Shown: piece after piece, positions 1 through 10,651 of the stretch
Position numbering within the stretch: position 1 is the first letter of the stretch
How the letters are laid out: the number at the start of each line of letters is the position of its first letter
From: Chaetoderma sp. LZ-2023a
Lineage: Eukaryota; Mollusca; Caudofoveata; Chaetodermatida; Chaetodermatidae
Direction: 5' to 3'
NCBI GenBank assembly: GCA_034401795.1
Contig: CM067369.1
Span: 92,606,741-92,670,740 of the forward strand
Length of the DNA stretch: 64,000 nt
Position numbers and translations under genes: made by a program
The notes under the pieces: generated by a model
What the model was told of the DNA's origin: nothing
Seen by the model: the letters and a program-made list of their open reading frames with translations, nothing else
Databases searched by the model: none

Positions 1-1195
1 ACATATTGTCTTATATCTCAGGATCTGTTACCGTATTGTGCTAGACTTGGACATAGGGCTCTGCTTCCTTATACATCAAGGTGATGTAGCGCAATGATAG
101 TTAGCTCATGAGGTCAAAGTTCAAGGTCACTCTGAACTTGGTATATAACTATTTTTAAGGATAAGTTCTTCGGATAACTCAACATATTGTCTTATATCTC
201 ATGATTGGTTCAGCCTACTGGGACTAAACTTTGATGCATGCTTCCTCAGATCAAACGGATCCAGCACAATGATATTGCCCTTATGAAGTCAAACTTCAAG
301 GTCATTGTGACTTTGGTATAAAACTCTATCCTTTACGGTTAAGGCTTGGGTTTAGTTCAACATATTGTCTTATAAATATCTTGGCATGGTTTCACTCTAT
401 TGGGAGTAAACTTGGATACGTGATTCCTTATATCAAGTGGATGTAGGCTAATGATGGCGAGATCATGAGGTTAAAGTGCAAGGTCACTCTGAACTTGGTA
501 TATAACTCTATTTGTTTACGGCTAAGTGTTTCGTTTATCTCAACATTTTGTCTTATATCTCAGAATTGGTTCACCCCATTGGGACTAAACTTGGACACAT
601 ACTTCCTCATATCAACGTAATCTAGCCCAATGACGGGGAGGTTACGAGGTCAACTTTCAAGCTCACTCTGAAATTGGTATATAACTATTTTTCTGAGAAT
701 ACGTTTTTGGTTTAGATCAACATATTGTGTTACATCTCGGCATCACTTCACCCTATTGGGATTAAACATATACACCTGCTTCATTATATCAACGGGCTGG
801 TGCACGAGTTCATGAAGTCAAAATTGAAGGCCAGTTTGAAGTTGGTATAAAACGATTTTACGGTTAGGATTTTGTTTTAGCTCAACATATCATCTTATAT
901 CTCGGCATGGCGTCACCCTATTGTGGCCAAACTTAAACACCTGCTTCCTTATATCAAAGGGATGGAGCACAATGATATTGAGTTCATGAGGTCAATGTTC
1001 AAGGTCGGTTTCAACTTGATATAAAATTTACCTTTTACGGTGGTTAACTTTTTTGTCTAACTCAACATATCGTCTTATATCTCGGCATATCTTCACCTTA
1101 TTCGGACTAAGCTTGGGCCTCCTAATATCAAGGGGATGAAGGGCAAATACATTGAGGTCAAAGGTCAAGGTCATTGTGCTATTTGTGTCTACATT
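1..1195. repeat. Tandem array of ~180-bp units with nuclear-receptor-like half-sites
   Basis: About seven diverged units. Each begins near a sequence like CTCAACATATTGTCTTATATC (starts close to 1, 180, 356, 539, 717, 880 and 1060) and runs off the left edge. Each unit carries a conserved stretch of the type TGAGGTCAAAGTTCAAGGTCA, which contains AGGTCA half-sites spaced by one base plus a TCAAGGTCA extended half-site. The last unit (about 1158-1175) reads AGGTCAAAGGTCAAGGTCA. No coding potential is seen. Short AT-rich frames across it are not genes. Divergence between units suggests an old array. Confidence 0.85.
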
Positions 1196-1703
1196 TTTTA
1201 TTTTTGTGGAATTTATAATTTGCATCTTCTTGGATATTAAGTAGTCGTATATATAAGAATTGATATTAAAATAAGAGTATTGACCCACTGGAAACCTTTC
1301 ATGGACATGGTTTCATGTATTAAATGTATACCTCTATCAGGAATAGCCTATTTAAACAAAGGAGCACCTAATGGACAATATGTCACTATTTCCGATTCAA
1401 TTCATAGTATTATATGGGCCTTAATTGAGTCCCAGGACACGTGAAGAGCATACGGCTAGCGAAACTATACACATTAATATCCTGTTGATTTTGTTGAAGA
1501 CGATTTAATTGGAAGTTAATTAGTACAGACCGAAAATAACGAAATCTTTAAGATGTAGGGCCAAAGTAATATGGTAAAAGACATTTTGAAACTAATTTTA
1601 CCGGAGCCTGGTACTGCTTATGGCTGCAGCAACAGGATCCAGTCAAAATATTGTCAGCTTATTCAACAGCGGTCTTGAATTCGAGACATTGGAACCTCAA
1701 GGA
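1196..1703. other. No gene recognised; family A hairpin relic at about 1570-1690
   Basis: AT-rich unique-looking DNA. At about 1570-1690 there are degenerate pieces of the family A central hairpin (TTTTGAAACTAATTTTACCGG, then GCAGCAACAGG and TTCAACAG), with the arms no longer well paired. Confidence 0.5.
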
Positions 1704-1707
1704 TTAA

Positions 1708-1945
1708 CCCTTTAACACGCGAATTTCTTTAAGAAAATTATTATTTTCTAATAGAAAATGTCCATTTGCAGACCAAGAGAAGGCTATTTTTGAAAATTTA
1801 CCACTGGAATGACTGGCTCGGTTATCGAGCCAGTCATTTCAGTGGTAAATTTTCAAAAATGGTCTTCTCTTGGTCTGCAAATGGACATTTCTCAGTACCA
1901 CTACAGAAACCATTTTTAGCTGATGAGTGTTAAATGTTTAAAGGG
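1708..1945. mobile_element. Family B palindromic MITE, copy B1 (TTAA target)
   Basis: A 238-bp near-palindrome flanked on both sides by TTAA (1704-1707 and 1946-1949). The ends are CCCTTTAACA and its inverse TGTTTAAAGGG. The centre is a long stem, with arms around GACTGGCTCG and CGAGCCAGTC separated by five bases. The TTAA duplication and CCC-starting termini are those of piggyBac-type non-autonomous elements. It has no coding capacity. Confidence 0.85.
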
Positions 1946-1949
1946 TTAA

Positions 1950-2625
1950 TCATCGTCTCTCGTGGGATGGAATGTCCGTGATCATCTTCCGACAGAGAAT
2001 AGATTAAGAGCCTTCTGACATAGGCCTATGCCTCAGACGCATAACTCGCACATTCACCAGAACTCATCCACTTATCGTCCAAAGCGATATCTTGAATCCC
2101 CTAAACATCTTCCCTAGGGACATAGGTCAAAGACAAAACCCATCAATAAAGACGACCCAAATTGTGTTACTGTGTTCAGAAATCTCTTCAAACAGAGAAC
2201 CGTAATATTGGCTTGCCAATCATGTTACAATTTGAATCAGTGCTCCCCCAGTGACAATGGTTATCACAAGTGGTAGTGGTGTGTTGGGGGATAAAATAAG
2301 CGAGGCAATGCGAACATCGGGAGTTGTTTTGTCACTTATTTACATAAAAGAATTGCTTCATTTGTTAATGCTTCGTATAAAAAAATTTGGGTTCCAATCC
2401 ATCAACCGGATCTTTTATATCCAAATATAGGAAAGGCTCGTTATCTTTTGTAAAATCAGTTTTTTCTGCCTCACATTCCTGTTACCCCACCCACCACCTT
2501 CGTATGAAATCTGCATGCTACTCCACACAAGAACTACAGGAAGGCATATTAACAGCGTCTTATGAAAGCAAACTGATGCAATCCTCACCAAGAGTATAAG
2601 TAAATGACGTTGCAAGAATGCGAAG
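1950..2625. other. No gene recognised
   Basis: Single-copy-looking DNA between a MITE and the 2.5-kb repeat. Short open frames on both strands at 2387-2615 overlap each other and show no recognisable domain. Confidence 0.5.
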
Positions 2626-3035
2626 TGTAGTTCGGATCAACCGGTCGGATATCGGCCGTACCAGCTAAGCTGGGTACGCGCCGCCCGTCCTGGATTCGTT
2701 TCCTGAACACGCCCCTCTGGGTAGAGCCATACGCGTATATGGGCCTATGGGAGAGATAGCGTGTCGAAAAACGACTAAGTTCGTTAAAGCGCATGGTGCG
2801 CATCAGGACGCTGTTTATATGGAGCGCGTAGTTACGACCTAGATAGTATGGCGCTTTTAGTGTACCAAGATGGTACCCTGTAATCCTTATTGATTGCCTG
2901 TTCCCGTTAAATCTGGCATTAATCAAGACCAGAATTCAACGGGCTTTTCAAATCTGTAAACCATTTCAAAATCAGTTGAGAAATGGCTGAGTTATCCAGG
3001 GAAAACGCTTCTTGATTATCTTCAAAATATTGCCG

Positions 3036-3180
3036 TGACGTCATAACCACGTGGACGCAAAGCTTCTAGAATGTTCTAGAACGTTCGACTGCGCTATTAT
3101 CAGCTGCGCGCTGATTGGCTGTTGCTCAAACGATGAATGGATGGAGCCTGCGCCTGTGACGTCACGAGGAGTATAAAAGG
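3036..3180 (+). promoter_or_regulatory. Composite promoter: CRE, E-box, five-unit heat-shock element, CCAAT box, CRE, TATA box
   Basis: In order on the plus strand: TGACGTCA (3036-3043), CACGTG (3048-3053), and alternating TTC and GAA units each spaced by two bases at 3064-3086 (TTC, GAA, TTC, GAA, TTC, a perfect five-unit heat-shock element). Then come an inverted CCAAT box ATTGG (3114-3118), TGACGTCA (3157-3164) and TATAAAAG (3172-3179). A transcription start around 3200 would follow from the TATA position. The motif identities are seen directly; activity is inferred. Confidence 0.7.
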
Positions 3181-3273
3181 AGAAGCGATCCAGTGATCGA
3201 GAGCATCCTCGGCCAGGGGCCGAACAGGTTGTACATGTACTAGCTACGATCGACATAGGCAGGATGTTTTTTG

Positions 3274-3372
3274 ATGGATAACTCGCCGGATCTGCCGGCC
3301 ACGCCTAAAAGTGGTATTTCGATCACCGCCTTGATCTTGCAGGTTCTTTCGACTTTCGACCGCAGCAAGTAA
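3274..3372 (+). CDS. Short ORF downstream of the promoter, start shared by both repeat copies
   Basis: 32 codons beginning MDNSPDLPATPKSGIS, about 95 bases after the TATA box, and the first suitable open frame in the predicted transcript. The same 16-residue start occurs in the second copy (MDDSPDLPATPKSGIS), after which the two copies diverge and stop. It could be the broken beginning of an element-encoded protein (Gag-like position), or a leader ORF. No family recognised. Confidence 0.35.
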   Translation: MDNSPDLPATPKSGISITALILQVLSTFDRSK

Positions 3373-3942
3373 ACTAGCCCGGTGCGTCTTCCGAGCTGGC
3401 TGACGTACCCAGCGCCGTGAAGCTTTGTTTTGTATCCTCGTTTGCCACTGACAACCCCCGCTAGTGACGGGTTGTTTACACCTTCCATCCGTGCCATCGG
3501 TGTACGGGAACTTTCTTCACCACGTAGTACTGTCGTATCTTTTACTGACTGCTCGTTAGACATTCTATTAGGCCTACAGCACTGAGTGATGTACCCCTCC
3601 CGCCATGAGTTTTCTTGCGGCAGTCTTGTTTGCGGAAAACAGCTTGCGGGAACCGACCTGCGGGAACTTTCCAGCTTCCGGAGAGCTCATCATCTCACGT
3701 CGACTACGGATTGACGTGTCAATTTCAGTAACACGGTAGCCTAACTTAGGAATGACTACCAGGTATTCAAGTAACTATACTTCAGAGTTTAATTATTTCT
3801 CTATATAGGTTTTGTTAATTATATTGTATCCGCAATAATGGTCCCGATGACTAAAAGGAACCATAACGGTCTTAGGACCAATAGTTATAATTTCTGTCTT
3901 TGTTGATAATTATTCTCATTTTCCTCAATGTATATATATCTT

Positions 3943-3976
3943 AATCATTTGACACCGTATTGTTTGTTCTGGTTAG

Positions 3977-4051
<75 letters not shown>

Positions 4052-4090
4052 CATTTGACACCGTATTGTTTGTTCTGGTTAGATTATGTA
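3943..4090. repeat. (TA)n tract bracketed by a duplicated ~38-bp segment
   Basis: A run of about 70 bases of alternating TA (about 3978-4047). The same segment, from AATCATTTGACACCG to GTTCTGGTTAGATTA, lies on each side of it. The other 2.5-kb copy has this segment once and no TA run, so the duplication and expansion are private to this copy. Confidence 0.85.
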
Positions 4091-5110
4091 TATATATGGC
4101 CAGTGGCCATCTGTTCATATGTTTTGTTTATTCATAGAAAATATAGGACTGCAGTGCACGTAGGAAACACTATACAGCAACATTTTTATATGCAACACTT
4201 TCTCCCGCCACCAACAATTTTTCACTGAGGTCGCTGTCCGTGCTATAACTCTGTTTAGCCCGGCATGCTACCGACTAAACCTTTTCTATTCAGCTCAATA
4301 GGATAGGTTCAAAATGATTAGAGACACTTTCTTCATTACATACTGCGTAATATATTCTTCTCTTCCGGTAGTGCGATAATCTAGCCCCGCACTCCGGTAA
4401 GACTCATAAGTAAGATTTTGTCTCTCTTCGTGCTCCACTCAGCCTTGTGGCTTCTTAATTGTTTGGATGTCCCCGTCCGCACCATGGGCTGATCCGACTC
4501 TGGGAAACTGTTGGGGTTTCCGAGCGGTGATGGCCAGGGTGCGGTATCACACAAATTCCCGTGTATCTTCGGATACTTAGTAGTTAGCACTTTAAGCCAA
4601 TGTAGGAAAGCACTGCGAACACACATGTATTAATTATTATTTTATTTACTGACAATCCTCCCGCACCACAGTGCAAAACTGGCAACTTGTATATAAACCT
4701 AATGACAAGTAAAACGGTTAGTTCCATATGACCCGGTGACCGGCGAGATACGCATTCCCACCGAATTCCGTTAAAATGTCTGGGCATGATATTTAGATCT
4801 GCCACGCCCTTGCGGGAAGGACATTTACGGTGGGTATTCGTCTCTCTCACCCCCACCATAACGATAAGAGAAAGGGTCTAATAATGCTTTTGTGAAATGT
4901 AACCCATGACTTGTAATGTTTTATGTGGTTGCGGGGCGGGATGTCCGGATTCTTATCCAGTTCGGAGATCTTGCTAGGTAACGTGTATGAGCGCTGTCTC
5001 TAGTAATTGATGTCTTGGGGCATCTGTTCTCCGTGACAGCCATGTCTAATCGCTAGGTAGATATCAGCCAGTTGCGGCCTAAAATAATTCTTGTTCTGGA
5101 AACAACTAAA

Positions 5111-6715
5111 CGGAATTAAGCAAAGCAGAAGGCCCGCAGAAATAAAGCGGCAACTACTAATACAGCAAACCAAAAATTACATAAGACGGTAACAAGGGAA
5201 TCCATCGGGAATCCCCCATCCCGTCTTCACGTAAAACAGTACGCACCCCTACAGTCATAATCTCACTTCCCCCTCACCCACCGTTCCAAGCTGTGGTATT
5301 GATAAGGGATTACGTGTGTGGTTTCCTATCGACCTAAACAGTTTTAAAGTTTAAATCTTTCAGGGTCAGAAGAATGTTTAACCATGCAGATCAATGACTA
5401 ATGGAAAAATAGCTTGACCTGTAGTAATGACGTCATCAGAATGGAATGTGGGTAGTGCAAATGGTATTCCCCACCGACTAACACTCAGAATGAGGCAAAA
5501 AAAACATGGCGTCGTTTATTTGTGTAATTATGAAAAGTGAACAACAAAGGATTATTTTGTACTTTAAATCATTTTATTAGCGCAAACAAACCATGAATTA
5601 AATGAGCACAGATTATTTTGGAGTTTATTAAGTTTTTATTACCTTAGACAAAGACTGGAGTATTACTTAAAGACTATTACTGGACCGAATAGAGGTAAGA
5701 GTATGACATTTCTAACGTAATTATTTATATTATACTCACAGTTAAAAGTGCAATATCGTCCTGTCGGTATTGACGATATTTACGATTTTTCGAAATTATG
5801 ACGATTTCGGTATCGGTATTCGGTATATCGCGATATTGACGATAATATCGAAAAAATCGCCCAACCCTACTAGGTATGGTCTTTTCTTTCTAAAGCATTT
5901 TGGATTGAAATATTAGAGTAGGCCCATGTTTTCCTACTATTCTTCTCCCGCTTTAAGCAGTGGCGACACCTTCCCGAGACGGAGGTCCGCCTCGCAAGGA
6001 TTCAGCGTCGACGGTTCATGCCAGGATAATACTCCTCACCCAAAACTTGCATTAGGAGTAGTGCCCGCGTGAGGCACATCACTTTTCGTCCGAGATAACC
6101 TTCTTCCTTTCAGCTTAGAGGTATAATAACTTATATTAAGTTAAATAGTTAAGTCTCGTGTACGGGAGCCTCCCTTGCGGGGATACCTCTGCGGACCTAC
6201 GAGGCTGTGTGGTACCTCCTGGAGCCCCATGTTTAAAAGTTCATCTACCTATCTCTATGTCTCGTATTTTCGTATGCTCTTGCTGTAGTGTTATCTAGCA
6301 TATTTATAATTGTTTAGGTAAACTCATTGTATAGACTTATATTTTTAGGTCACCAAATCAAATTTTGTAAGTCCATAGATCACGAAATTGCTATGGACAG
6401 GCATACTGGTGACACAAACTCGTGGGATGAGACAGTTGTGTTTACTGTTCGCGACAATGGTCGCACGATCCCACCGGAACGATTGAGTTCCACCGGCCTT
6501 AGGAGCCGGTTTTTGTTTCCCGCAGGGCAGTCTCGTACAAGGTCCGTCACCCCGAGACCGGATGCTAACCAGCGTCATCACTCGTCGTGCACTTGCGGCG
6601 CGGCGAGTCGACATACATACTACACCGGAACACACTACCCGGCGATACACAGAAGCAACCGATTTAAGCGAGTGTTCTAGACTTAACAGTATATAATTCA
6701 GTAGTGGTCACAGGA

Positions 6716-6718
<3 letters not shown>
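5111..6718. other. No gene recognised
   Basis: No domain is recognisable in the short frames here; the frame at 6327-6680 looks like chance. At 5750-5870 there is a cluster of CGATATT-type motifs ending in CGCCCAACCCTAC, which looks like a repeat terminus. The rest appears unique. Confidence 0.45.

Positions 6719-6800
<82 letters not shown>
6719..6800. repeat. (TAG)n microsatellite
   Basis: About 27 uninterrupted TAG triplets. The poly-Tyr frame on the minus strand is an artefact of this tract. Confidence 0.95.
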
Positions 6801-7424
6801 CGATGCGTTTTAGTGCAACTCTCTGAATCTCAATTTTCAGAAACCTATACAGGTAAATGGTAACCTTGAAGGCTGTCAATTCAGATGGAACTTTGTCACG
6901 ACTTTTTATCTACCGCCATTAGCGCATAATTACCATCAATTAAGTAGCCTACGCTGCTTGCGTGTGTTTTCAGGCGTGGCTATGGAAACCGGCCACGATA
7001 GGTATCACGCACGCACGTACTTCCTGTTAATAGACTAATTATTATGTGGATTTTCTTATAGATGGGTTAATTGCTTGAAAATACAACTATGTATTTTATC
7101 AACGTTGCAAAACCCTACATACAGATTTGTTAGACATAGCCTGTATGCTCTACTGAAACTGCGTATATACTGGTGGGGTGGGCGGGTGGAGTGATGTTCT
7201 TGCTATAAGAGGTCAGTGATAATTTGTCAACCAAAAAAGATTAGAATTGTGTAGTCTTAAAATTTTGGGATTATTAATTTCTGGCATTACATCAGCTGAT
7301 GGAGGGGGGGGGGGGTTGGGTGGGGTTGGAGTGGGAAGTGGGTGGTGGGCGGGGTATGGGTGTGTGTGTGGGGGGGGGGGGGGGGGGTTGGCAGTCGTTT
7401 CCACTCCATAACACGTCGCAATGG
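6801..7424. other. No gene; G-rich tracts at 7290-7390
   Basis: Mostly unique sequence. It contains runs of 10 and 17 G with GGGTGGGG-type neighbours at about 7303-7388. These could fold into G-quadruplexes and explain the Gly/Pro-rich frames on both strands. Confidence 0.6.
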
Positions 7425-7850
7425 AAGCTCGACCCACGCTTTGCCCGTATTGGGATCGATCGATCGATCTCTGCACTCTCTGAATCTATGGCACCAACAG
7501 CGCCCGCCCAGTCAAATTAGTTTCAAAATATTCAACATAATATTTATTAAATAGTAAAAATATACCATATTTGTACAACGGTTAGTTTGTCCTCAATTAC
7601 GCGTTCGTGAAGAACTTAGCTCCGTCATTTATGACGTAACTCATTATAACGTCATCCTCCACGTTACGTAGTTGATTATGAATTGACTGAGAAACTGGAA
7701 CCCTCCAATAGTTTCATAATCATCAACAGAACGTTTATTGAATCGTAAACCCTGACGGAGCTACATCATTTTGATTGTGACGTCAGCTAACATGTGGGGT
7801 AGTTTATTATGACGTCAGATACTTGAGAGTGCCATATCTGATCCATATAT
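7425..7850 (+). mobile_element. Family A element (copy 1) plus a second partial right module
   Basis: Left module with ATCGATCGATCGATC (about 7453). The left hairpin arm has been lost, but the loop and right arm (GCCCAGTCAAATTAG, TTCAACA) remain. A right module with TTATTAAATAGTAAA and TGACGTAA-type sites extends to about 7700. A second right-module-like stretch follows to about 7850, including TGACGTCA (7780s and 7812-7819). Confidence 0.75.
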
Positions 7851-8017
7851 TGAAACAGCATCTTGCCATCCCACAAAGCGGTTTAAACGACAAAATGAAT
7901 AGCAGTAGATTTCTCTGCACATGAGACCATTTGCTCTATTAGGCTATACTGCGCCTCTTTAACCCTCTCGTGTCAACACCGCCTCAATGCGCTCAAAATG
8001 CTACTTTTATTAATTAA

Positions 8018-8179
8018 CCCTTTCATTTGTCAAGATTATAAAAGAAAATTCAAATAACCGCTCAGTGAATGACCATTTGCTAGCCAAGAGAAATGGGTTT
8101 TTTTTGTAAATTTACCACTGAATTTTTGGAATTTCTTTTTTAAAGAGTTGGTCTTTTGACAGGCTTGGCGATTATAGGG
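8018..8179. mobile_element. Family B MITE, copy B2 (internally deleted)
   Basis: Flanked by TTAA at 8014-8017 and 8180-8183; ends CCCTTTC and TAGGG. It keeps CATTTGCTAGCCAAGAGAAA and TTTACCACTG but lacks the central palindrome. Confidence 0.7.
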
Positions 8180-8183
8180 TTAA

Positions 8184-8386
8184 TTGTCTAGGAAATTACA
8201 ATTTTTGCTTAGTCTGTGTCCATTTGTAGGCCAAGAGAAGAATATTTCTGAAATTTTACGACTGGAATGACTGGCTCGGTAACCGAGCCAGTCATTCCAG
8301 TGCTAAATTTTCAAAAAATAGCATTCTCTTGACGTACAAATAGACATACCGCAAGACATTATAACGACAAGTTGACACAAGAGGTG
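8184..8386. mobile_element. Family B MITE, copy B3, sharing a TTAA with B2
   Basis: Begins at the same TTAA that ends B2 and finishes at TTAA 8387-8390. The central stem GACTGGCTCGG / CCGAGCCAGTC is intact. Two B elements joined head to tail at one TTAA suggest insertion of one into the target site of the other. Confidence 0.75.
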
Positions 8387-8434
8387 TTAACAAGTGCAAG
8401 CCAGAAACAAGGAACTCTTTTTATTATGATGAAT

Positions 8435-8515
8435 ATCTTAAAACTAATGACGGCAACAAGTTCCAGTCAAATACGTTTCAAAATATTCAACAGCTTCCGC
8501 GGATGGGTCTAGTTG
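8435..8515 (+). repeat. Family A hairpin relic
   Basis: Contains GAATATCTTAAAACTAATGACGG, then the right arm CAGTCAAATACGTTTCAAAA followed by TATTCAACAG. The left arm is eroded. Confidence 0.5.
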
Positions 8516-8689
8516 TCTGGAAAGCAACTGAAATTTCCAAAGATAAAAAGTTAAATTATTTGATACATGTCCACATGGCGTGTTAGGGTTAGGCATACTC
8601 AAGTGCATATGTTACTTGTCAGATTTGCGATATTTATGAATGGATATCGTTCAACGATTATTTTTCTCAAAAATGTGTGTTAAAACCTT

Positions 8690-8835
8690 GAGTTTTAAAT
8701 TGGCTATTGGCGCATTTCTGATATTGGCTATTGGGCTGTGCGCCATTGAGAAACGCGTTATGACAATAACCAATTGGCTATTGACCTATGCGAAGTCGGC
8801 ATAACGCGTGCCGATAACCAATTGCTGAATCTAGT
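8690..8835. repeat. Inverted and direct copies of TTGGCTATTGG around an ACGCGTTATG palindrome
   Basis: TTGGCTATTG occurs three times. ACGCGTTATG (about 8752) is mirrored by CATAACGCGT (about 8800), and ATAACCAATTG occurs twice. No coding capacity. It may be a small inverted-repeat element whose ends I cannot define. Confidence 0.5.
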
Positions 8836-8869
8836 TTCTAAGTCAATCACATGACGTCATAATCAAGTA

Positions 8870-8995
8870 GAAGTAGACTATTTTTGAAAATGTATCATTG
8901 GAATGCCTGGCTCGATGCTCGAGCCACCATCGAGCCAGGCATTCCAGTGATACATTTACAAAATAGTCTTCTCTTGGCCTGCAAATGGACATTTC
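8870..8995. mobile_element. Family B MITE, copy B4 (central palindrome only)
   Basis: Core stem with private changes present on both arms: GAATGCCTGGCTCG pairs with CGAGCCAGGCATTC where other copies have GAATGACTGG and CCAGTCATTC, and GTATCA pairs with TGATAC. The loop holds an extra CTCGAGCC. TTAA ends are not visible. Confidence 0.7.
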
Positions 8996-9636
8996 TAAAC
9001 ACCATTGCAGCTTTCGTCATTGACATACCTTTGTTGTTATATCGGTGTAATTTGTAACCAGGCCGATTAATCGAGTAATCACGATTATTCTCAAATAATC
9101 GATAGCGATCACTCAAAGTAATAATCGCGCAAGCCTAGCTACAACCTTACGCCTACAATGCATGCATACACCGAGTTTCATTAATGTATACGAAAAACTC
9201 TTGGAACGACTGCCCGTCGAATAAGCTTTGATGATCAAACCGAACGAACGAACGAACGATCGACCAACAGAACGAACGAACGAACTAAGGAACATAAGTC
9301 GAACTTTATGTCGCGCCGCGCTAATGACAACTGGTTGATTTATATAGTGGACTCTATCATTCTCAGAGAAATTTATCTGGCACGGCACAAGAGAAGTTCG
9401 ACTTATAAATCGGGCCTAACGAAGTGACGTGGCGGCGGAAATTATTAGTTAGTATTCCTTTTCAATATGTAGAAATAACGTACACTTAGGGCTACACATT
9501 TTCGCAGTGTGCACTTTATGTTATGGTATTAATTATACGCGCTATGAATCGCGTGTCTGAGCTCAGTCTGGATTGCACGCGTTAACTTCTTATTATCACT
9601 ATGATGTCAAAAAAATTTCAAATTAAATTAAAATAT
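8996..9636. other. No gene; (GAAC)n at about 9240-9292
   Basis: Interrupted (GAAC) tetranucleotide tract; otherwise unremarkable sequence without recognisable domains. Confidence 0.5.
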
Positions 9637-9734
9637 GAACTGGTGTTCAATTCTAAACAAATTTGGTGGAAGATGTTGTTGTCTACGACAGCAACATCAC
9701 CCACCAAAATTGTTTTAAAATGTACACCAGTTTC
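9637..9734. repeat. Family A-related hairpin with diverged stem
   Basis: Two ~47-base arms, GAACTGGTGT...GATGTTGTTGTC and GACAGCAACATC...ACACCAGTTTC, separated by about three bases. The loop-proximal GCAACATC resembles family A hairpins, but the outer stem (ACTGGTGT / ACACCAGT) is different and still paired. Confidence 0.7.
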
Positions 9735-10119
9735 TTTGCTACTGACCCAGTAGGCCAAAAGATAGAATGTTGACATCAGAGTGGTAAGGGTTGACAGAAA
9801 TGCCCTTCAAAGTCTGGATGCCATTGCAGCGACTTTACTTGACCATTAGGGGCATTATTGAAGGGACATTTCAGTGACAAATATCATCGGAAAAATGGCC
9901 GTTAACCCGCCAAGGTATTCGGAAATAATGGGATATTTTAACGTAAAATTATCACATTCTATTGAGCATAGGGGTATTAATCTTGAGAGAAATATCTGCC
10001 ACCGCGAGCTAACGAGAGATCAGTTTCCTGCTATTCCACGCACAGTTTCCAGTTAAACGTCGCACACTTTTTACGAGGCTGGAAGCAATTTATCTAATTT
10101 GAATATAGACTTATAAGAA
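9735..10119. other. No gene recognised
   Basis: No coding or repeat structure that I can identify. Confidence 0.4.
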
Positions 10120-10500
10120 ACCCAATTTAGAGGTAATTATACAGGCCAGCTGTTGGATATTTTGAGGGCAATTTGATTGGGGGCTGTTGCAGGGTAGTGA
10201 ATTGCTAATTGATAAAAAAAAAAAAAAACCCCATATAATTTTCTGAGTTTTCGATCTTCGTGATGCTATACGTCATTATATTCTTTGGATAGTCATCTAG
10301 GATTTTCAAAAAATGAACAGAATGCTTGGTTAAATGTATGCTCCTCGTATACGTGTCGCCCGATTTCAAACAACCTTGTCTGGAATGACGCTACATGGTT
10401 ATATATGCTTCCGAGCTTGTAGAAAATGGTAAAGTAGTCTCGTTAACAGCCCAATGTAGGAATCCAGTTTTAGCTATGCCCCGCCCATCGTATTCGTATT
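10120..10500 (+). repeat. Two family A fragments
   Basis: At 10130-10200 a left hairpin arm remnant (ATACAGGCCAGCTGTTGGAT, then TTTTGAGGGCAATTTGATTG). At 10452-10492 the element left terminus (CAATGTAGGAATCCAGTTTT, then AGCTATGCCCCGCCCATC). These are the ends of broken copies. Confidence 0.55.
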
Positions 10501-10574
10501 TTCTTTATTACACTCAGGCCGTGACAACGGCATATGAGGATTATTTGTACATTGACAATGGCGGTAGGAATACA

Positions 10575-10575
10575 A

Positions 10576-10651
<76 letters not shown>

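Larger units (their letters stand above)
2626..5110 (+). mobile_element. 2.5-kb dispersed repeat, copy 1 (LTR-like, unclassified)
   Basis: This segment aligns over its whole length with 18250-20849. Shared landmarks in the same order: a start TGTAGTTCGGATC, a promoter block with TATA box, an ORF start encoding MDxSPDLPATPKSGIS, the stretch CGGTCTTAGGA, the stretch CATGGGCTGATCCGACTCTG, and an end near TTCTGGAAACAACTAAA. No reverse transcriptase, transposase or clear terminal inverted repeat was found, and no target duplication could be identified. The TG start and internal Pol II promoter suggest a solo LTR or other retroelement end, but a non-autonomous element of another class is possible. 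Minus-strand open frames inside it (for example 3240-3563) are conserved only because the DNA is. Confidence 0.75.

Noticed and set aside
3240-3563. Minus-strand ORF conserved between the two 2.5-kb repeats
   Set aside because: The copies share DNA identity but the minus-strand frame breaks differently in each; the promoter points to plus-strand transcription.
6327-6680. 117-residue ORF with an overlapping antisense ORF
   Set aside because: No recognisable domain, no splice or promoter context; compatible with chance.
7299-7554. Gly-rich and Pro-rich ORFs on both strands
   Set aside because: Products of G tracts; frames run into a family A element and have no domain.
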